Positions 1-35,000 of a stretch of 64,000 nucleotides of DNA are shown piece by piece. The stretch lies in contig JAMPIT010000856.1 in NCBI GenBank assembly GCA_026261815.1, positions 10,586,001 through 10,650,000 on the forward strand, written 5' to 3'. The stretch is from Monarcha castaneiventris obscurior (Eukaryota; Chordata; Aves; Passeriformes; Monarchidae). The notes below the pieces were generated by a model that saw only the letters and a list, made by a program, of their open reading frames with translations, had not been told where the DNA came from and made no database searches. Both the position numbers and the translations under genes were made by a program. The number at the start of each line of letters is the position of its first letter. The first letter of the stretch is position 1.

Positions 1-104
1 GTATTTGGAGTAGTTTGTTAAGACTGATCTTAATAGGGGAGTTGGCTTCTTATTTGCTTCTCTTTGTATTTTGTGTGTTGTGACTAGCTGTGGGATTCTT
101 TAAC

Positions 105-358
105 TGCTGGAGCTGTGTCAGGGGAGGTTTAGGTTGGATATTGGGAAATGGTTCTTCGCCCAAATGTTGGTCAGGCACTGCCCAGGCTCCCCAGGGAATG
201 GGCACGGCCCTAAGGCTGCCAGAGCTCCAGGAGCTTTTGGACACAGCTCTCAGGCACAGGGTGGGATTTTTGGGTGTCCTGTGCAGGGCCAGGAGCTGGA
301 CTGGCTGATCCTTGTGGGTCTCTTCCAGCTCAGAAGATTCCATGATTCTGCGATTCTC
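105..358 (+). repeat. CR1 LINE 3' fragment
   Basis: A 5'-truncated CR1 retrotransposon in sense orientation. The text passes through the familiar CR1 3' phrases (GTGTCAGGGGAGGTTTAGG, a degenerate TTCTTCGCCCAAATGTTGGTCAGGCA, then CTGCCCAGGC) and ends in CCATGATTCTGCGATTCT, the CR1 3' terminal tandem octamer. It is diverged, so probably an old insertion. The open frames on both strands here (50-361 minus, 90-308 and 134-415 plus) are by-products of this element and not genes. Confidence 0.85.
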
Positions 359-1541
359 CATATAGATCTCTGTTTTATTTTCCTACCATGTTATAAAGCT
401 TGCTATATGAAATAATATTTTCAAACTTTCCTTGGCCATGGTGAATTACAGTGAGATTATCTGACAGTATTCAAGATTGGAGTGTGACCTTTTCTGTTTT
501 AAGAATGGCCTACACATTTACTGTCAATTGTTTCCGAATTTGGAGATTAAGTGAGCGCAGTCCTCTCCTCGAATGTGTTCTGCATTATCCTTTGAGTGTC
601 TGGAGATGAGAGTATCACCTACAGAGGGTCATTATCTGACTAGATGGAAAGTGTTCTTGTCTCTGTTATTTTTTAAAGTTCTGTAATGTAAGAGTTTGTA
701 GAAAGTGACAATTTTTTCAAGAAACAGACTAAGTAGGAGTTTTGTTTGGCAGAGCTACAATTCTTTCTTTCTTCCTGATGTGACCTGTATTAATAGAAGT
801 GAAATGTTAACAGCACTGATAAGAATCAGGCTGTCTGTGCCAGGGTTGTGCGGGTTTCATATGTACCAGTTAATGAACCTTTGTCCTTACCAGGTTCTTA
901 TGTAGCTCAGTCTGTGGAGATCCCTCCCAAACACCAGCTCTCTGTACCAAAGGATGCGCTGGGGTTTGTAATTCAAGCACACATTTACTGGGACCTAACC
1001 TGCTGTCATCAAAGCCAATTGCATCTCTGAGCAACTTGAATTTTTAATTCAACACTCCTCCTAAACACACAGGACTTGCCCCCAGCTGTGCCTCCTCCTC
1101 CTCCTGAGCTGGTGAGAATCTCATTATCAATTGTAAAAACAAAGTGAGTCAGTCTAAAGAAAAAATTAACCTGGGACCCAGTAATGACTCCTGAGGCGTT
1201 TGTTGGACCAGCATTCTCATGAGCCTCGGCAGCCCAAGGATGACAGCTTCTTTCTTAGATCTTGGCTTTTAGCACACATTAGTTGAAAGGAAATACTTGT
1301 GTCAGTAGCTGATGCTCCAGAACAAAAGGGCAACTATATAAACATATTTGTACTACGTTAGCACAGCGATTTCTGCTGCCCTCCTCATCACCATGCGGAA
1401 CAGGACGGAGCATGTGTAGATTAAAGCGTTTATTAAATGTCAGGCGCTCAGCTCTCCACTGCTACTTTGCAAATCCTTTAAAATAGATGCACTGAAGTCC
1501 TGTGGTAAATTATTAATTTTAATTACTCTGCCATTATCTTG

Positions 1542-1549
1542 ATTTGCAT
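1542..1549 (+). promoter_or_regulatory. Octamer motif ATTTGCAT (OCT1/OCT2 type)
   Basis: A perfect ATTTGCAT octamer in an AT-rich stretch about 7 kb upstream of the first CARD11 coding exon. POU2F-family factors bind this sequence and it is typical of B-cell promoters and enhancers. CARD11 is lymphoid, so a role is conceivable. An 8-mer on either strand is expected about twice by chance in 64 kb, so functional status is inference only. Confidence 0.25.
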
Positions 1550-1589
1550 GCTCAGAAGTAACACTGATTTCTAATGTTTCAGGATCTGT

Positions 1590-1840
1590 GGAAGGTCCTT
1601 CCCTATTTATTCCCACATTCTTTGCCTTTGCCTTTAGTAAGGCCTTTCCTATTCTCATCTCGGTCTCACTTTTGTTCCTCACTTTCATTTTCTTTCTTTT
1701 TTTTTTCCTGTTCCCTTTTTATATTTCCTTTTCCCTCGACCTCATTATTTTTCACTCTGAAATTTCATCTCTGTCTCCCCTCTTCACTTTTTTTCTGCAT
1801 GTCTCATTGTTCATATCTCTCATTTCTCATTTATGCATAT
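1590..1840 (+). repeat. Pyrimidine-rich low-complexity tract
   Basis: Roughly 250 bases dominated by C and T on the + strand, with runs such as TTTCTTTCTTTTTTTTTTCC. The 89- and 113-codon open frames crossing it are rich in Ser, Phe and Leu because of composition and are not credible genes. Confidence 0.6.
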
Positions 1841-4800
1841 TAGCATTGAATAATGGCAGTATGGCAGTTTCTGAAACCTGGGTATCAGATTCTCAAACAA
1901 TATGTGAAAACAGAATAATACCTATCTAATCTCCAGTGTAGATATTGGCATCAGGAGGACAAATCTCTCTCCATGGACCCCAGAGGGAACCCAAGACTCA
2001 GGGTGCCTGGAAACCAATCTTTGGAGAGCATTCCAAGGTGGAAGTATAAAGTGGTGGAATGAAGAGTCTTGAGCAGAGCATTGAGCAGAGCACTAGAGAG
2101 GAACTGGATCTTTAAATTCATGCCTAATTCAAAATGGTGAGATTAATCCACCCCCAAAATTTGCTCCTCTCTCAGTAGGGCTTAAACTGTGTGTTACTGC
2201 CAGAGCTGGAAGCAGCTTCATTGTTTGTAGGAAATAGTGACACACAGAAAAGGACAGTTGTCAAAACATCATTTCAGCTATTTGCAGAGGAGGATTTTTC
2301 CATTGTCTTTGTTTATTATCAATAACGTGTGTGCTACAAGCAAAGCTGATTGGATGCTGCCTGTTCGAGGCAGCACAACCTGCAGTCAGTTGGCCATTGA
2401 GCAAAATGAGTCACTTCCTTCCTGTGAGATCAGGTGATGGGAGCTTGGAGCCTCTAAAGCTGCCAGACTCGAGGAAGAGGTACACCAGATACTGCCCCAG
2501 GCAGGGTGTGAAATGGAAAAGCACAGGTCTCAGCCCTTTATGAAACAGAAATCGTTACAGGCTCCTAAGGAGTATTGCTGCACTGATTGGGGTCTTTGCA
2601 ACAGTATTGCATGGGGCAAAATAATGTTCTTAATGTGTAAATAGTGTTTTCCTCCAGAAAGCAATAGGAGTTATATAGAATTTCATTTGCAATTTCAAAA
2701 TACACAAAAGCTCAATGCTGTAAGTGTGGAATTCAGTTCATTCATTGCTCAGCTCTTAGGCAATATTGAACACTTGACTGGTTTTGCTGCACGGTGTTTT
2801 CTGGTTTCGGTGGTTCTAAGCAAGCTGTTGGGTGTCCTGACTGACACCACCAATAACTGATCCGTGCTTTATGTATGAGTTACCCTTCCTTTTTTTTTCT
2901 GAGATGGAGTTTTATATGGATCTGCTCTTAGGAAAGTAAATAAAGACAAAGAAAACGATAATTAAAGAGAGTTCCAAGAGTATTAATTCTTCTGACCCCC
3001 CTTCTGTTAGGACAGGAATAGTGATTAGACATAAATCTCTGATTTATTCCACTGCTTGGTTTGGTTTTTTTTTTTCAGATGGCAGAAGTACTGAATGAGA
3101 GTATTAGAATAGAATCCTTCATTTCTTTCTGTCACTTGGTTGTTGAGCTTATAGTTATGAAAATGAAGGGAATTTTCTTTCTCCCTTCTGAAGCCAGATG
3201 AAGATGCCTCCAGAGGTCTCTGAAGCAGTTAGGGAGTTTGGTTTGCTTCCTTCTTCCTCTCTTCTATTCAGAAAATGGGAGTACTTCTCATGTTAGCTAC
3301 CAAAGATGTAGCTTTACCTCCCTGAAGCATTGCAGGTCTGCTGGTGTTTGGGGTTTCTTTTGTAGGCTGTGTGGAACAGGAAGATTGACTCAATTGAATT
3401 GAATAGGACCTTTTTGTGCAAAAATAATCCTATTTTGTGTTTAAAGCTTCTTGCTCTTCTATTGCTTTGGTATCTCTTACTCAATTTTTTTTCTTTTATA
3501 TTTTGTTGAAATAAGTAAGCTGGTTGAATCTCTTGTATAAAGCAGGGGCTCTGAGATACACAGAATGGTTCTTTTCATGTGCATCACTATGACCCAAAAC
3601 AGAAATACAGCCCAGCCTGCTCAACAGTGCTGCTGCCTTCAGAAAGTGTTCTGAGGCCTGCACAGCCTCAAGTAATAAAACTGCACTAATAATAAATATT
3701 TTTCTGGGGACTTTCCATCTCAGTGGTTCCATGTGCATTGCAGTCACTAATTAACAAGTCCTACTTTGTCATAAACATACCCATGCCAGCCTTGTTTTCA
3801 GGTGGGGACACTGAGGTAGGAAGAATTTATATAAAGTGCAAATTCTTAAAGGCAGATGAAGACACTGTCTCATCTCCCTTGGGAGTCTGGATTTAGACAT
3901 CTGTATCGAAAAAATTGCAAGGATAGGTAATCAAATTTAGTCCTCTTTATCAATGTTTAAGCCTTTTAAAAGTGGTTTTCAGTACCACAGAACATCCAGA
4001 GAGCAGCCAGAATAATTGGAAACTGCTGGTATTCAGCATTTCAGAAAGCCTGGAGGGCACACAGAGCTCTCCTGTCCTTAAGCAAAGGAATATAATTTCC
4101 TTATCACATTTTAAACTGTGACTTTCCTCTAAAAGTAAAAATAGCTCTAAATCCCTTTGTGGTTTTGTGGTTCTCTGATATTGCGAATCTGCACATATCC
4201 ACACAAGCAGCTTTTGAGAAAATCACCCAGTTGTTACACTTTGTCATGTGAGGTGCTGTACAAACTGCGGGGAGAAAAGACATTGCCCCACGGCCTCTGG
4301 AGATGTGCAGAGAAAGAGGATGTAGAACAACACTCTCAAATTGTTGAGGATAATTAGATACACAGAGTGTTGTTTTCATCTTTATTTTTGGTTTAAAATA
4401 TGATGATGTATATGTAATGCTTTCATACTTAGCATTTAACATAAAATTCTGTTCTTATTAACTTATAATATGCAAAACATTTTGTGTGCTGTGGTTTCTT
4501 TTCAAATACTGCCAGTCTGCGAGCATCTGTGACAAATGCAGAAATGCAAAACATTCCAATAGATTACCTCTTCCAAAATAAACTTTCTTCTGCTTCTCAG
4601 TACGAAGACAAAACCCTTCTTTCATATTTCACAAAGGTGATATCAGGAAATCAGAAACCTGAGCTGAAAGCTGCATTTGCAGTCGGCTACACAGCAATCC
4701 TGAGTATTGACAGGCTGGCAGGAAAGGAGAGCACGGGGATGCAAATAATTAAACAGCTGAAGGGTTAATTTCTGCACCATCATCAAACAAAGCACAAAAA

Positions 4801-7800
4801 ACCAAAAATGAAGCTTTAGATGTGACCTGATGATGAGTACTTTATAGAACCCCTGGGTCTAAAGCCTGCAGGCTTTATTCCCTTGATCAGTGGAGAGTGT
4901 CACTGACATATGAGAGTGTGGAGTCTGAGTGAGAACAGGGAGCAGCTTTAACTGCAAGGTGATTTGTTCAGCTGAAAAATACACCACGAGAAAACCAGCA
5001 AACATACAGAACAATTCATTTGTGTGTAACAGCCAGCAGAAGGATAGTCCCTGAGAGAGAAAAGGAGACAAGGGGAGCAGAATGTTCCTTTTAATGTAAA
5101 AAGGGATTCTCTCTTTTATTTGTCTGCATCTACAGAGACCTTTGAAATAGATGGAACTAGCTGAGATTATTACTGGATTAAGCTCTCCTGCAGTTAAAAG
5201 CTATTTTGTATACTAACTACTGAAAGGAGCAGCAGGAGAGCAATTTTTTAACTGCTGTGGTGATTTCTGATTTCTTTTTGCTTCATGTCTGTTGAAGTCA
5301 GTCCAAGTCTGTGACTTCACAACTGTGATTTGTAACGGATGCCATAGTATTTCTATGAAATATCACAGCTCCTGGATGTGTTAGTTTACAGCTCAAGAGG
5401 TGTTGGAATCACAAAATAGATAATGGTAATAAAGATCAGATTAAATAAGTGATTACACATTTGAAAACATTTTAAATCTGTCATTTTTAATTTTCTAGGT
5501 GAAAACAAATTTTCTGCAATATCATCATAGGAAGGGAGGACAGAAGCAGGGAATAAGGGCTATTAAATGCCTAGAAAATGCATGTACTGCTAAAAAAACT
5601 TCTAAAATTAAAGCCAGCAATACAAGACCTTTATTGGTTTCCCACTGAGTTTCAGTTGTTACATCTGGGTTTTTGACCAGCACACCAAAATTTCAACCAA
5701 TGGCAAGCATTTTGTTTCCTATTCAACACTATATTAAACACTAAATCAAAGAATTATTTGCTCAGTAGGAGGGGCTCTGCACTAATATCAGCTGTTCATT
5801 GCTATTTTCTCTGGAACAGCTCCACAGGACACTGGAGCTCCATGGGAGTTGTGCTCTTAGACCAGCCTGGCCAAAGAATCATAACAAAGGCAACACCTCA
5901 AGCTCCAGGAAGGGGAGGAGAAATACCTGTTACACACCCCTGGGAGCTGATGGACAGCACGGGAAGTTAGAACAGAGCTTAGCTGTGCTTCTGGCAGGGC
6001 GCTTCCAAGGTGGAATTCCAAGGAGGAAAGCAAAAGGGAGAGTCTGACATTCCTACGTGGCAGTGAAGGACCACCCCACTAAATGTCATTTCTCAGAGCC
6101 TGCTCCTTATAATAGACTGTGTTTAGCAGGGGTTTGCTACCAGAAATCTCCTTTTAAAATTCCTAGCCACCCATCCAATATACTTATTACTTTCTCATTA
6201 AACATTATGTTCCCAAAATAACAGTATGGATGTATTATGCCCATACACAAGGGACTATTTGATAAAGATTTTTTTTAATGTCAGGTAAAAAAAAAAAGCA
6301 TATTCATGTGGAGAATTACGCTGATGAGTGAACTCTTCTTTGAATCATTTAGTGGAGAAATCCCTTACTAATGTCCTGAGGGAACTGCTGACAGTGTGCA
6401 ATAATTTCTGGTTCAGCGCAGCAGATTACAAGATATCTTGCATTTTATGAAATTCAGGCAAGTGCTTCTTCTGCACTCTGAGGTCCATCTGTGAGCTCCC
6501 TGGTACGCTCCCAGAAATTAAAGGGCCTGTGACTCTCCTTTTTTCAGCTGCAGTGGATAGCTGGGGCTGTGAGCTGACTGAGGTACTGTGTGACCTTCTG
6601 CTTCACTGCCTTCTACTCCCCAAAGTCCAGCTTCTCCAATTATGTAGCGTTTGTTAAATTCACCTTTGAAGTGAAATACACTTACTTCCAGAATAAGTGG
6701 TGGAGAATGAGGCTCATGAGAATGTGTGAGGACTTCAGATGAAGCTCTTTCCCCTTTAGCATTCCTCCCACTGCAACCTGCTTTGTAAAGCTTTTTCTCT
6801 ATTGTTTTCCCTTTATTCTGCTCATTGCTTCAGTGTCATTTTTACCACACATAAATACTGGCATTCAGTGAGAATTTCACCCAGCCAGTGTGGAGTTCAT
6901 AAGATCAGGGAGTTTTTTCCCCTAACTACAGCCTTGCCCCATGAATCTGGATCCCATTGAACTGCCCTGGTCTTCCTGTCCCTCTGAGGACTGCTGTGTC
7001 TCCCAGAATGTTCAATAGCAGTCGCTGGAGTCATGAATCCATATGCAAGCATCAAAGCAAATGTGGAGCGAGTGGCTCCTAGGATGTGAAACTGCAAAGA
7101 AAAGAACTCTGCTGGAGTACAGGGGAGGAACAAAGCCCCTGGCAATACTCCCTTAACTTGCCCATACTGTGAAGAACCATCCAAATTTTTCTCATAAAGA
7201 TATTGAAACCCCAACTAGGGTTTTTGACAAATTGGGAAAGCTTTTAAAAGCATCAAGCAGAGAGCATGCATTGTTTTTGTAGGAATATTCTGTATTTCAT
7301 TATGTGAGAACACTGACAAACGCATTATTTAGCAGATTAGCACTTTTGGCTTTAGTTTTCAAAATGAGGAATTAATAGCCCTTGGCTGTGCAGTTTATGA
7401 GCTGGTTTTGCCCAGGGATGCTCCGTGTAGCACAGGCTGCTCCCCAGTTCCTACAGCTGGAAGCTGAGAAAAACAACATGTTGCTTTTGAGGTCTTTAGT
7501 TACTGATTACCAGCAAAGCCTCATAAAGCACAGCTCTCCTCTCATATGATCCAAGAACTGCATATTCTTCCACCAGGGTCTCTGAACTTGAAATAGAAGC
7601 TTATGTTCCACGTGCCACCTGGATCACGAGGTTCTGTGAAAGCTAGAATGCAAAAATAGTACTGAGTGAAAAGTTAATATTTATCACAAAATAAAGAAGG
7701 AAAGATTTTTTTTTCTGCAAAGTTTCTTTAGTTTTAACTTCAGTACAAGTTTTCTTGCCTCACTGTAACCTGCCATGTAACCTTCTCTAATGAGGTGGGT

Positions 7801-8512
7801 ACAAATTAGGAGCTGGCAGGAAATTGCTTTGCAAGCACTCAGAAACCGTGTGACAACATTTGCATGAGTCAAGAACATTTTCAGACTGCGGTGACACAAC
7901 GCTGTTACCTGCCCCCTCCTGCAGGGAAAGGCAAGGTCTGAGCTCCCAGGTACCTGTACTCACACCCCTCAGTGCATCCACAGCCAGCTGCAGACACAGA
8001 CCTGCCTTAACTGTTCTTGTGTGCAGTCACTTATGGTGCTGGCTCATCACATCTGCACAGGTTCACCTCAGTACAGCTCAGAGGAGCAAAGGAGGTGAGG
8101 ATAAAAGCCTTCATTGCCTGCAGCAATTGCATTTGTCTTTGCTCTGAGCTCTGCAGGTTCATTCACTTCTTGCCTTGCTCTGTGCCCTTTGCCATTGCCT
8201 CTCTTGAGCAGAGGGATCCTCTGACTTGTAGAGACCTTGGTGGAGTTGGCTGAGTGCAGATTCATCACTGGAGAGTGATGAGCAATAGTTCATAGACTCA
8301 AGATAGCACTTCTGTGAACTGTCATTTCCCAGATGAGCTGTGGACAGGCTGTGCTTCAAATGGCTTCAATATTGGGCAAATTCAGCATTAGTCAGAAGTG
8401 GTTCTGAGCTCATCCCAGATGACATGGAAGTACAAAAGAGTACCGGGATTGAAGCTCTCCTGCTTGGTGTTCATTTGCCAATTGTTTCCCTTGTTCAGGA
8501 GCAGAGCCAGAG

Positions 8513-30714
<22,202 letters not shown>

Positions 30715-31957
30715 AATGCCATAAGTAACATGGAGCTCTTTGGTGAGCAAAGGACACATCCAGGTGGAGCAGGGGCTCACAGAATTCTTTGATGAGGTGC
30801 CCAGAGCTCACTCCTGTTTCACCCTTGCTGGCTGGGCACTTCCTGCTGGCAGGATGCATGTCTGGAATGGAACTGGAGCTGTGTTGAAGAGCCAGTGTCT
30901 CAGATGCTGGGATCCAGGGTGGGGGGCAGATCACAGCCACCACCACTATTTCTGATCCGCTGGCATTTCTTAAGGAACAGCACCTGTTTAACACATGAGG
31001 ACAAAGATCTTGAGAGGGAGCTAGGGGTAATTTATTATGTTTAAAATATGGATCTCTTTTATCTCATTGAAAACTTCTGATGAGACCAAATAAGTGGAAT
31101 CTGAAAGGGATAAGGCATGGGGATTGGGCTTCAGGATGTGGAATTGATATGTGCCCCACACCCCCCTGAGGTGAGATTCTGAACATACCCAGCTGAGGAA
31201 GCTGGAGGCTGGTTGGGAGCAGCAGCAACACGACTGCTGATGGCCAGAGCAGCTCTGTCGCCCTGTTTCTCCACAGCCATTTTAATGAAAAGAGAAGAAA
31301 ATAGCTATTCTTCCTGGCATTAACTAAAATGAAAATTTTCCCTTCCTTTTGAAACCCCACTTTATTTAACAGTTTTGCAGGTTTTCTTTGTAGTCCTGGC
31401 ACTTACAGGAAAACAGACTTCACTGTCCCAGTGGCACATAGATCTTTCCAGATCTGCCAACCTTTCATTTAGTTTATCCATGCCTCTGCATCGTGTTCAT
31501 TTGTGCATCTCTCAGTTTTTAACATTTTTTACTCATGGAAAATACCACAATGCCTTCTCCGGACAACAGGTTTCTCTGTTTCTTCACTGAAATATTTCTC
31601 TACGACATCATTGCCTGCCAACATGCCTGCTCTCAACAGGAGGGACTGTTCTGAGAAGAAGAAAAGGAGAATTCCATAAGCCAGTAATTGCTGTGAACCA
31701 CTCAGTCCTTGACCTGTGTGCCGTGAGTGACAGCGAGGAGACGGGCGAGCACCACGCTGTGCTGTGGCCAAGTGGGGTAATGCTTCCAGAAGTGTGTCGG
31801 GCTGAGGAGACCATGTCCCATTTTCAAAAGCACTTAAGTCCTCAGAGAGTTTTAAGTTCCACTGCTCATGAGTGTGACTTAGACTCCTAAATCTCTTCAG
31901 TCTTTGAAATCTTTCCTCTCGACATTAGACGCTGTACTGAGATTGCCAAATTGATCC

Positions 31958-31963
31958 AATAAA
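31958..31963 (+). terminator. CARD11: Candidate CARD11 polyadenylation signal AATAAA
   Basis: First canonical AATAAA downstream of the CARD11 stop, about 1.24 kb past it. Confidence 0.5.
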
Positions 31964-32008
31964 ACTGACCCGATAATAATGACTCGCGCAATTGCTGATC
32001 TGAAATGC

Positions 32009-32014
32009 AATAAA
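32009..32014 (+). terminator. CARD11: Second candidate polyadenylation signal AATAAA
   Basis: Second AATAAA, 51 bases after the first, in GCAATAAAAATTG. Either or both could be used. Confidence 0.45.
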
Positions 32015-32030
32015 AATTGACCTACAGATG

Positions 32031-35000
32031 AAGAGTTGTACATCCCATTGTCCTTAGATCCTTCATTCCTTGCCATATCCCTCCATTTTAAAATGCATTT
32101 AATAACAAATTTACTTTTGCTTCTGCGTTCATCCCCAGTCCCCCATTTTGGTGATGTGGGCTGATTTTTGCAGCAGGCAGTAAAAAAACGATCAGAATCT
32201 AAACAAAACATCTGGTCTGGTTGCCTTCACTAGATTAGCTGCTCCCTAGTCTTCGCAACAAACTTCTGCTGTGGGTGTCTCTCAGGTAGACTGGGTCAGT
32301 TCACATTGGCTTGTGGGATTGCGCTTTTATTTTATGCTCTTTTTTCTTTTATGCTCTTCTCTTTTATGCACATCATTTTTTAACTAATGGAATCTTCAAG
32401 AAGTAATTTATGTCACTTTACATCTAATTGCTGCTGCTGTGTTTCTCAAGTTATTAATGTTTGAAAGAATGTTCATAGCTAGCACTTCTCAGAGAATAGG
32501 TCTTTACCTGCCCAGTGCCATCTGCTTGGACTGTGCAAGCAGGGGGATACTTCCATGTGCAATCTCTTCTCAAAAAGGACAGCCTGCACACACAATTTGC
32601 AACTCCCTCCAGGGCAAAGAATAACAACCAGTTGGGGTATATATAGAACAAATTGGATGATTCTTCAGAGATCCTCTGTAGCTCAAGCAGAAATAAGAAA
32701 GCATCAGTTGGAAGAACTAAGCCTTCCAGGAGCATTTTGCATTCATTCCTAATGTCCTCATAATGCAACCTTGTGTAACAGCTGCCTGTGGTTTGTTCCT
32801 GCCCCTCTTGTGAAAGCTTTTGAGTCCACAGCTGAGCAATGGGAGGGACTGCAGGAACATTTCTCAGCTGCTTCAGCAAAAAGTTCAGCCAGGTCAGCGT
32901 CAGATGCCTCCAGGAGCCACCAGCTGACTGCTCACCGGATAGCGCATGGAGGATGCCCGTGTGCCACTGGCTGTGCCACAGGGATCGCTGCCATCTGCTA
33001 GAACTGCTGCAACAGATGGCTGCTGGGGCAGAGGGGACGGGCTAGCTCAGAATGCCACGGTTGTTTCTGCACTGATCTCCTCTGCCCACAGCTTTATGTC
33101 TCTTTGCACGGACAAAGCTGCAGATGTGATTTGTCCCACTTCACTTTTGGCGCAGGAAAGGCATATGCCTAACTCTGGAGGAGGTTCCTTCTGCAGTGAG
33201 CAGAGATACACCTCCAAAGAGGTGTTTGTCTGGCTTACTGGAGATGGCTATCTGAGGGTGAGATGAATTGCCCTCTGAACTGTCTGGGGTTTTCATAGGC
33301 TACAGCGAGAAACGAGAGAATTAGCCTGGCCTTTAGCATTTAGCTCTTTGATCTGTAATTTAGGACAGCTAAACCACCTTATGGGAAAAGTGGAAGTAGA
33401 TACTGAGTCAGAGAACAAGAGATCTAATTATTTCTGTGAAACAAGAGAGTAATGGATGTATGGAACAGGCTTTTCTTCTCATATCCAAGTGTATCTGTAA
33501 ATTCCCAGCTCTGCAGACACTACAGGGCATTGTGGTTGTCTGCTCATGTGATACAAAGCAACCAGACCCTGTCGAGTGCAGTTCATGGCACAGCTGTGTG
33601 CTGTAGCCTGCACAAGCCTCATCTCTCTGTGACTCGGTGGAGAAGGACTGAAAACTCTGTTCCCTCTTGACTTCGGGGTGTGAACTCCAAGAGCAGATCT
33701 GTAGCTGGAGTGGAGCTGCAGAACAGCCACAGAGCAAAAGGGGCTGCTGTCATTTACACTGGCTGGGAGATGCTCCTGCTCTGGAGCCAAGAGCTGTCCC
33801 TCTCAACTGAAGGAAATTACCCCCTGCACCTTTTGAAATACATTCAGATCTTGAAAAGAGGCTGTGATTTTGCGTAAATGTCAGAGTGCTGGAATCAGTG
33901 TGGATTCCAAGTCCTGAACCGGCAGATTTGAGGTGCAGGCTTGGAATTTGGGCTGTAGATTGTTGTGGTATTTTCCATTCTGCTAAATCTCCCTTGTGAG
34001 GTATCACCTTAGGCCACATCCCTCCTCACATGCACATCCCATTCACACAAACCTGGCCTCAGCACAGACACAAAAGCCCACCAGGCATAGCCAGCTTCAG
34101 TAGGGGTTGTGTGGTCAAAAAACTGGGAACAACAATTAAGAAAACAAAGTGGGAATTGGAAATGTTGTACATGTTCCCAGTAAATAGTGTCACAATGGAA
34201 TCTCACGCAGATTCTCCCTCTGGTCTCATCAAAGGGTTAGAATGGGACAAGTTTAATGCTGATTTATTCTTTGGTTGTTTCTGTATTTTAGACAGCACTT
34301 GATATGAGATTTGGGGGCAATGACTGGATTTGCAGGTACCACCAAAATTCAGATACATTCTCTGAATCAGTCTAAAGAGGGAGACTCAAGCTGCAGACCT
34401 GAGCTGGAACAGGAGGCTGTGCTTGGACACAGAGCTCAGGCCCAGCTGCCATTGGTGGATCCCAGGTGTACATCCCTACCTAAGGTAAGCAACATTCACA
34501 GCACAGCCCGTTTTAAAATCATTCATGGTTTTTAATTGAAGTCTGGGAACATTTTGTAGCAATTTGTATTTTAAGTTAGAAAGGAGGTAACAGAAAGCCC
34601 AGAAATTGCCCTATGTTTGGTCTGCTGCTTCTGCTGTAAAAGGCGTAAAACATAGAATAATAACTGCCTTTCAAAATGGATTATTTGAAAACTACTTCTT
34701 CTTGCCTTTAAGAGCTCAAAGAGCTTGTTGGGAAATTTTTCACATGCAGATCGTTCTTCTGAAAATGTCATTGAAAAATTGCCCACTAGAAAATGCAATT
34801 GGAAATTTTTTAACTTGTCCTGTTAGAAAATATGTTTTCATCTAAATCAAATGTCTGTGGAAATTCTTCCACTCTAATGTTTCATTTTTAAAAAGTTTAA
34901 AATATTTCAATAATACTGAAGCAGTCATTTTCAATATTTCACATACTTTCAATCTTTTATCTAAACACATTTTTGGGGTTAATTTTTAATTTTTATAGTT

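Larger units (their letters stand above)
359..8498. other. Non-coding sequence upstream of first CARD11 coding exon
   Basis: About 8.1 kb with no exon I can recognise. It is probably 5' flank and/or a 5' UTR intron of CARD11, because the splice acceptor at 8497-8498 implies at least one upstream non-coding or short coding exon. I looked for an upstream exon ending in ATGCCAG before a GT, which would supply the human-like first residues, and did not find one here. Contents noted: a pyrimidine-rich tract near 1590-1840, an Oct-type octamer at 1542-1549, and short A or T runs. Open frames here are short and of ordinary intronic composition. Confidence 0.6.
30715..32030 (+). other. CARD11: CARD11 3' UTR (approximate end)
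   Basis: Follows the TAA at 30712-30714. No canonical AATAAA occurs before 31958, so the 3' UTR is probably about 1.3 kb. The first canonical signals are at 31958 and 32009. The open frames here are short and composition-driven. The right edge is an estimate. Confidence 0.55.

Noticed and set aside
1440..1688. 82-codon minus-strand frame
   Set aside because: AT-rich non-coding DNA next to a pyrimidine tract; Lys/Glu/Ser-rich by composition, no family recognised.
4484..4768. 94-codon + strand frame
   Set aside because: Looks fairly protein-like in composition, but I recognise no family, it has no splice context, and a frame of this length is expected by chance in 64 kb.
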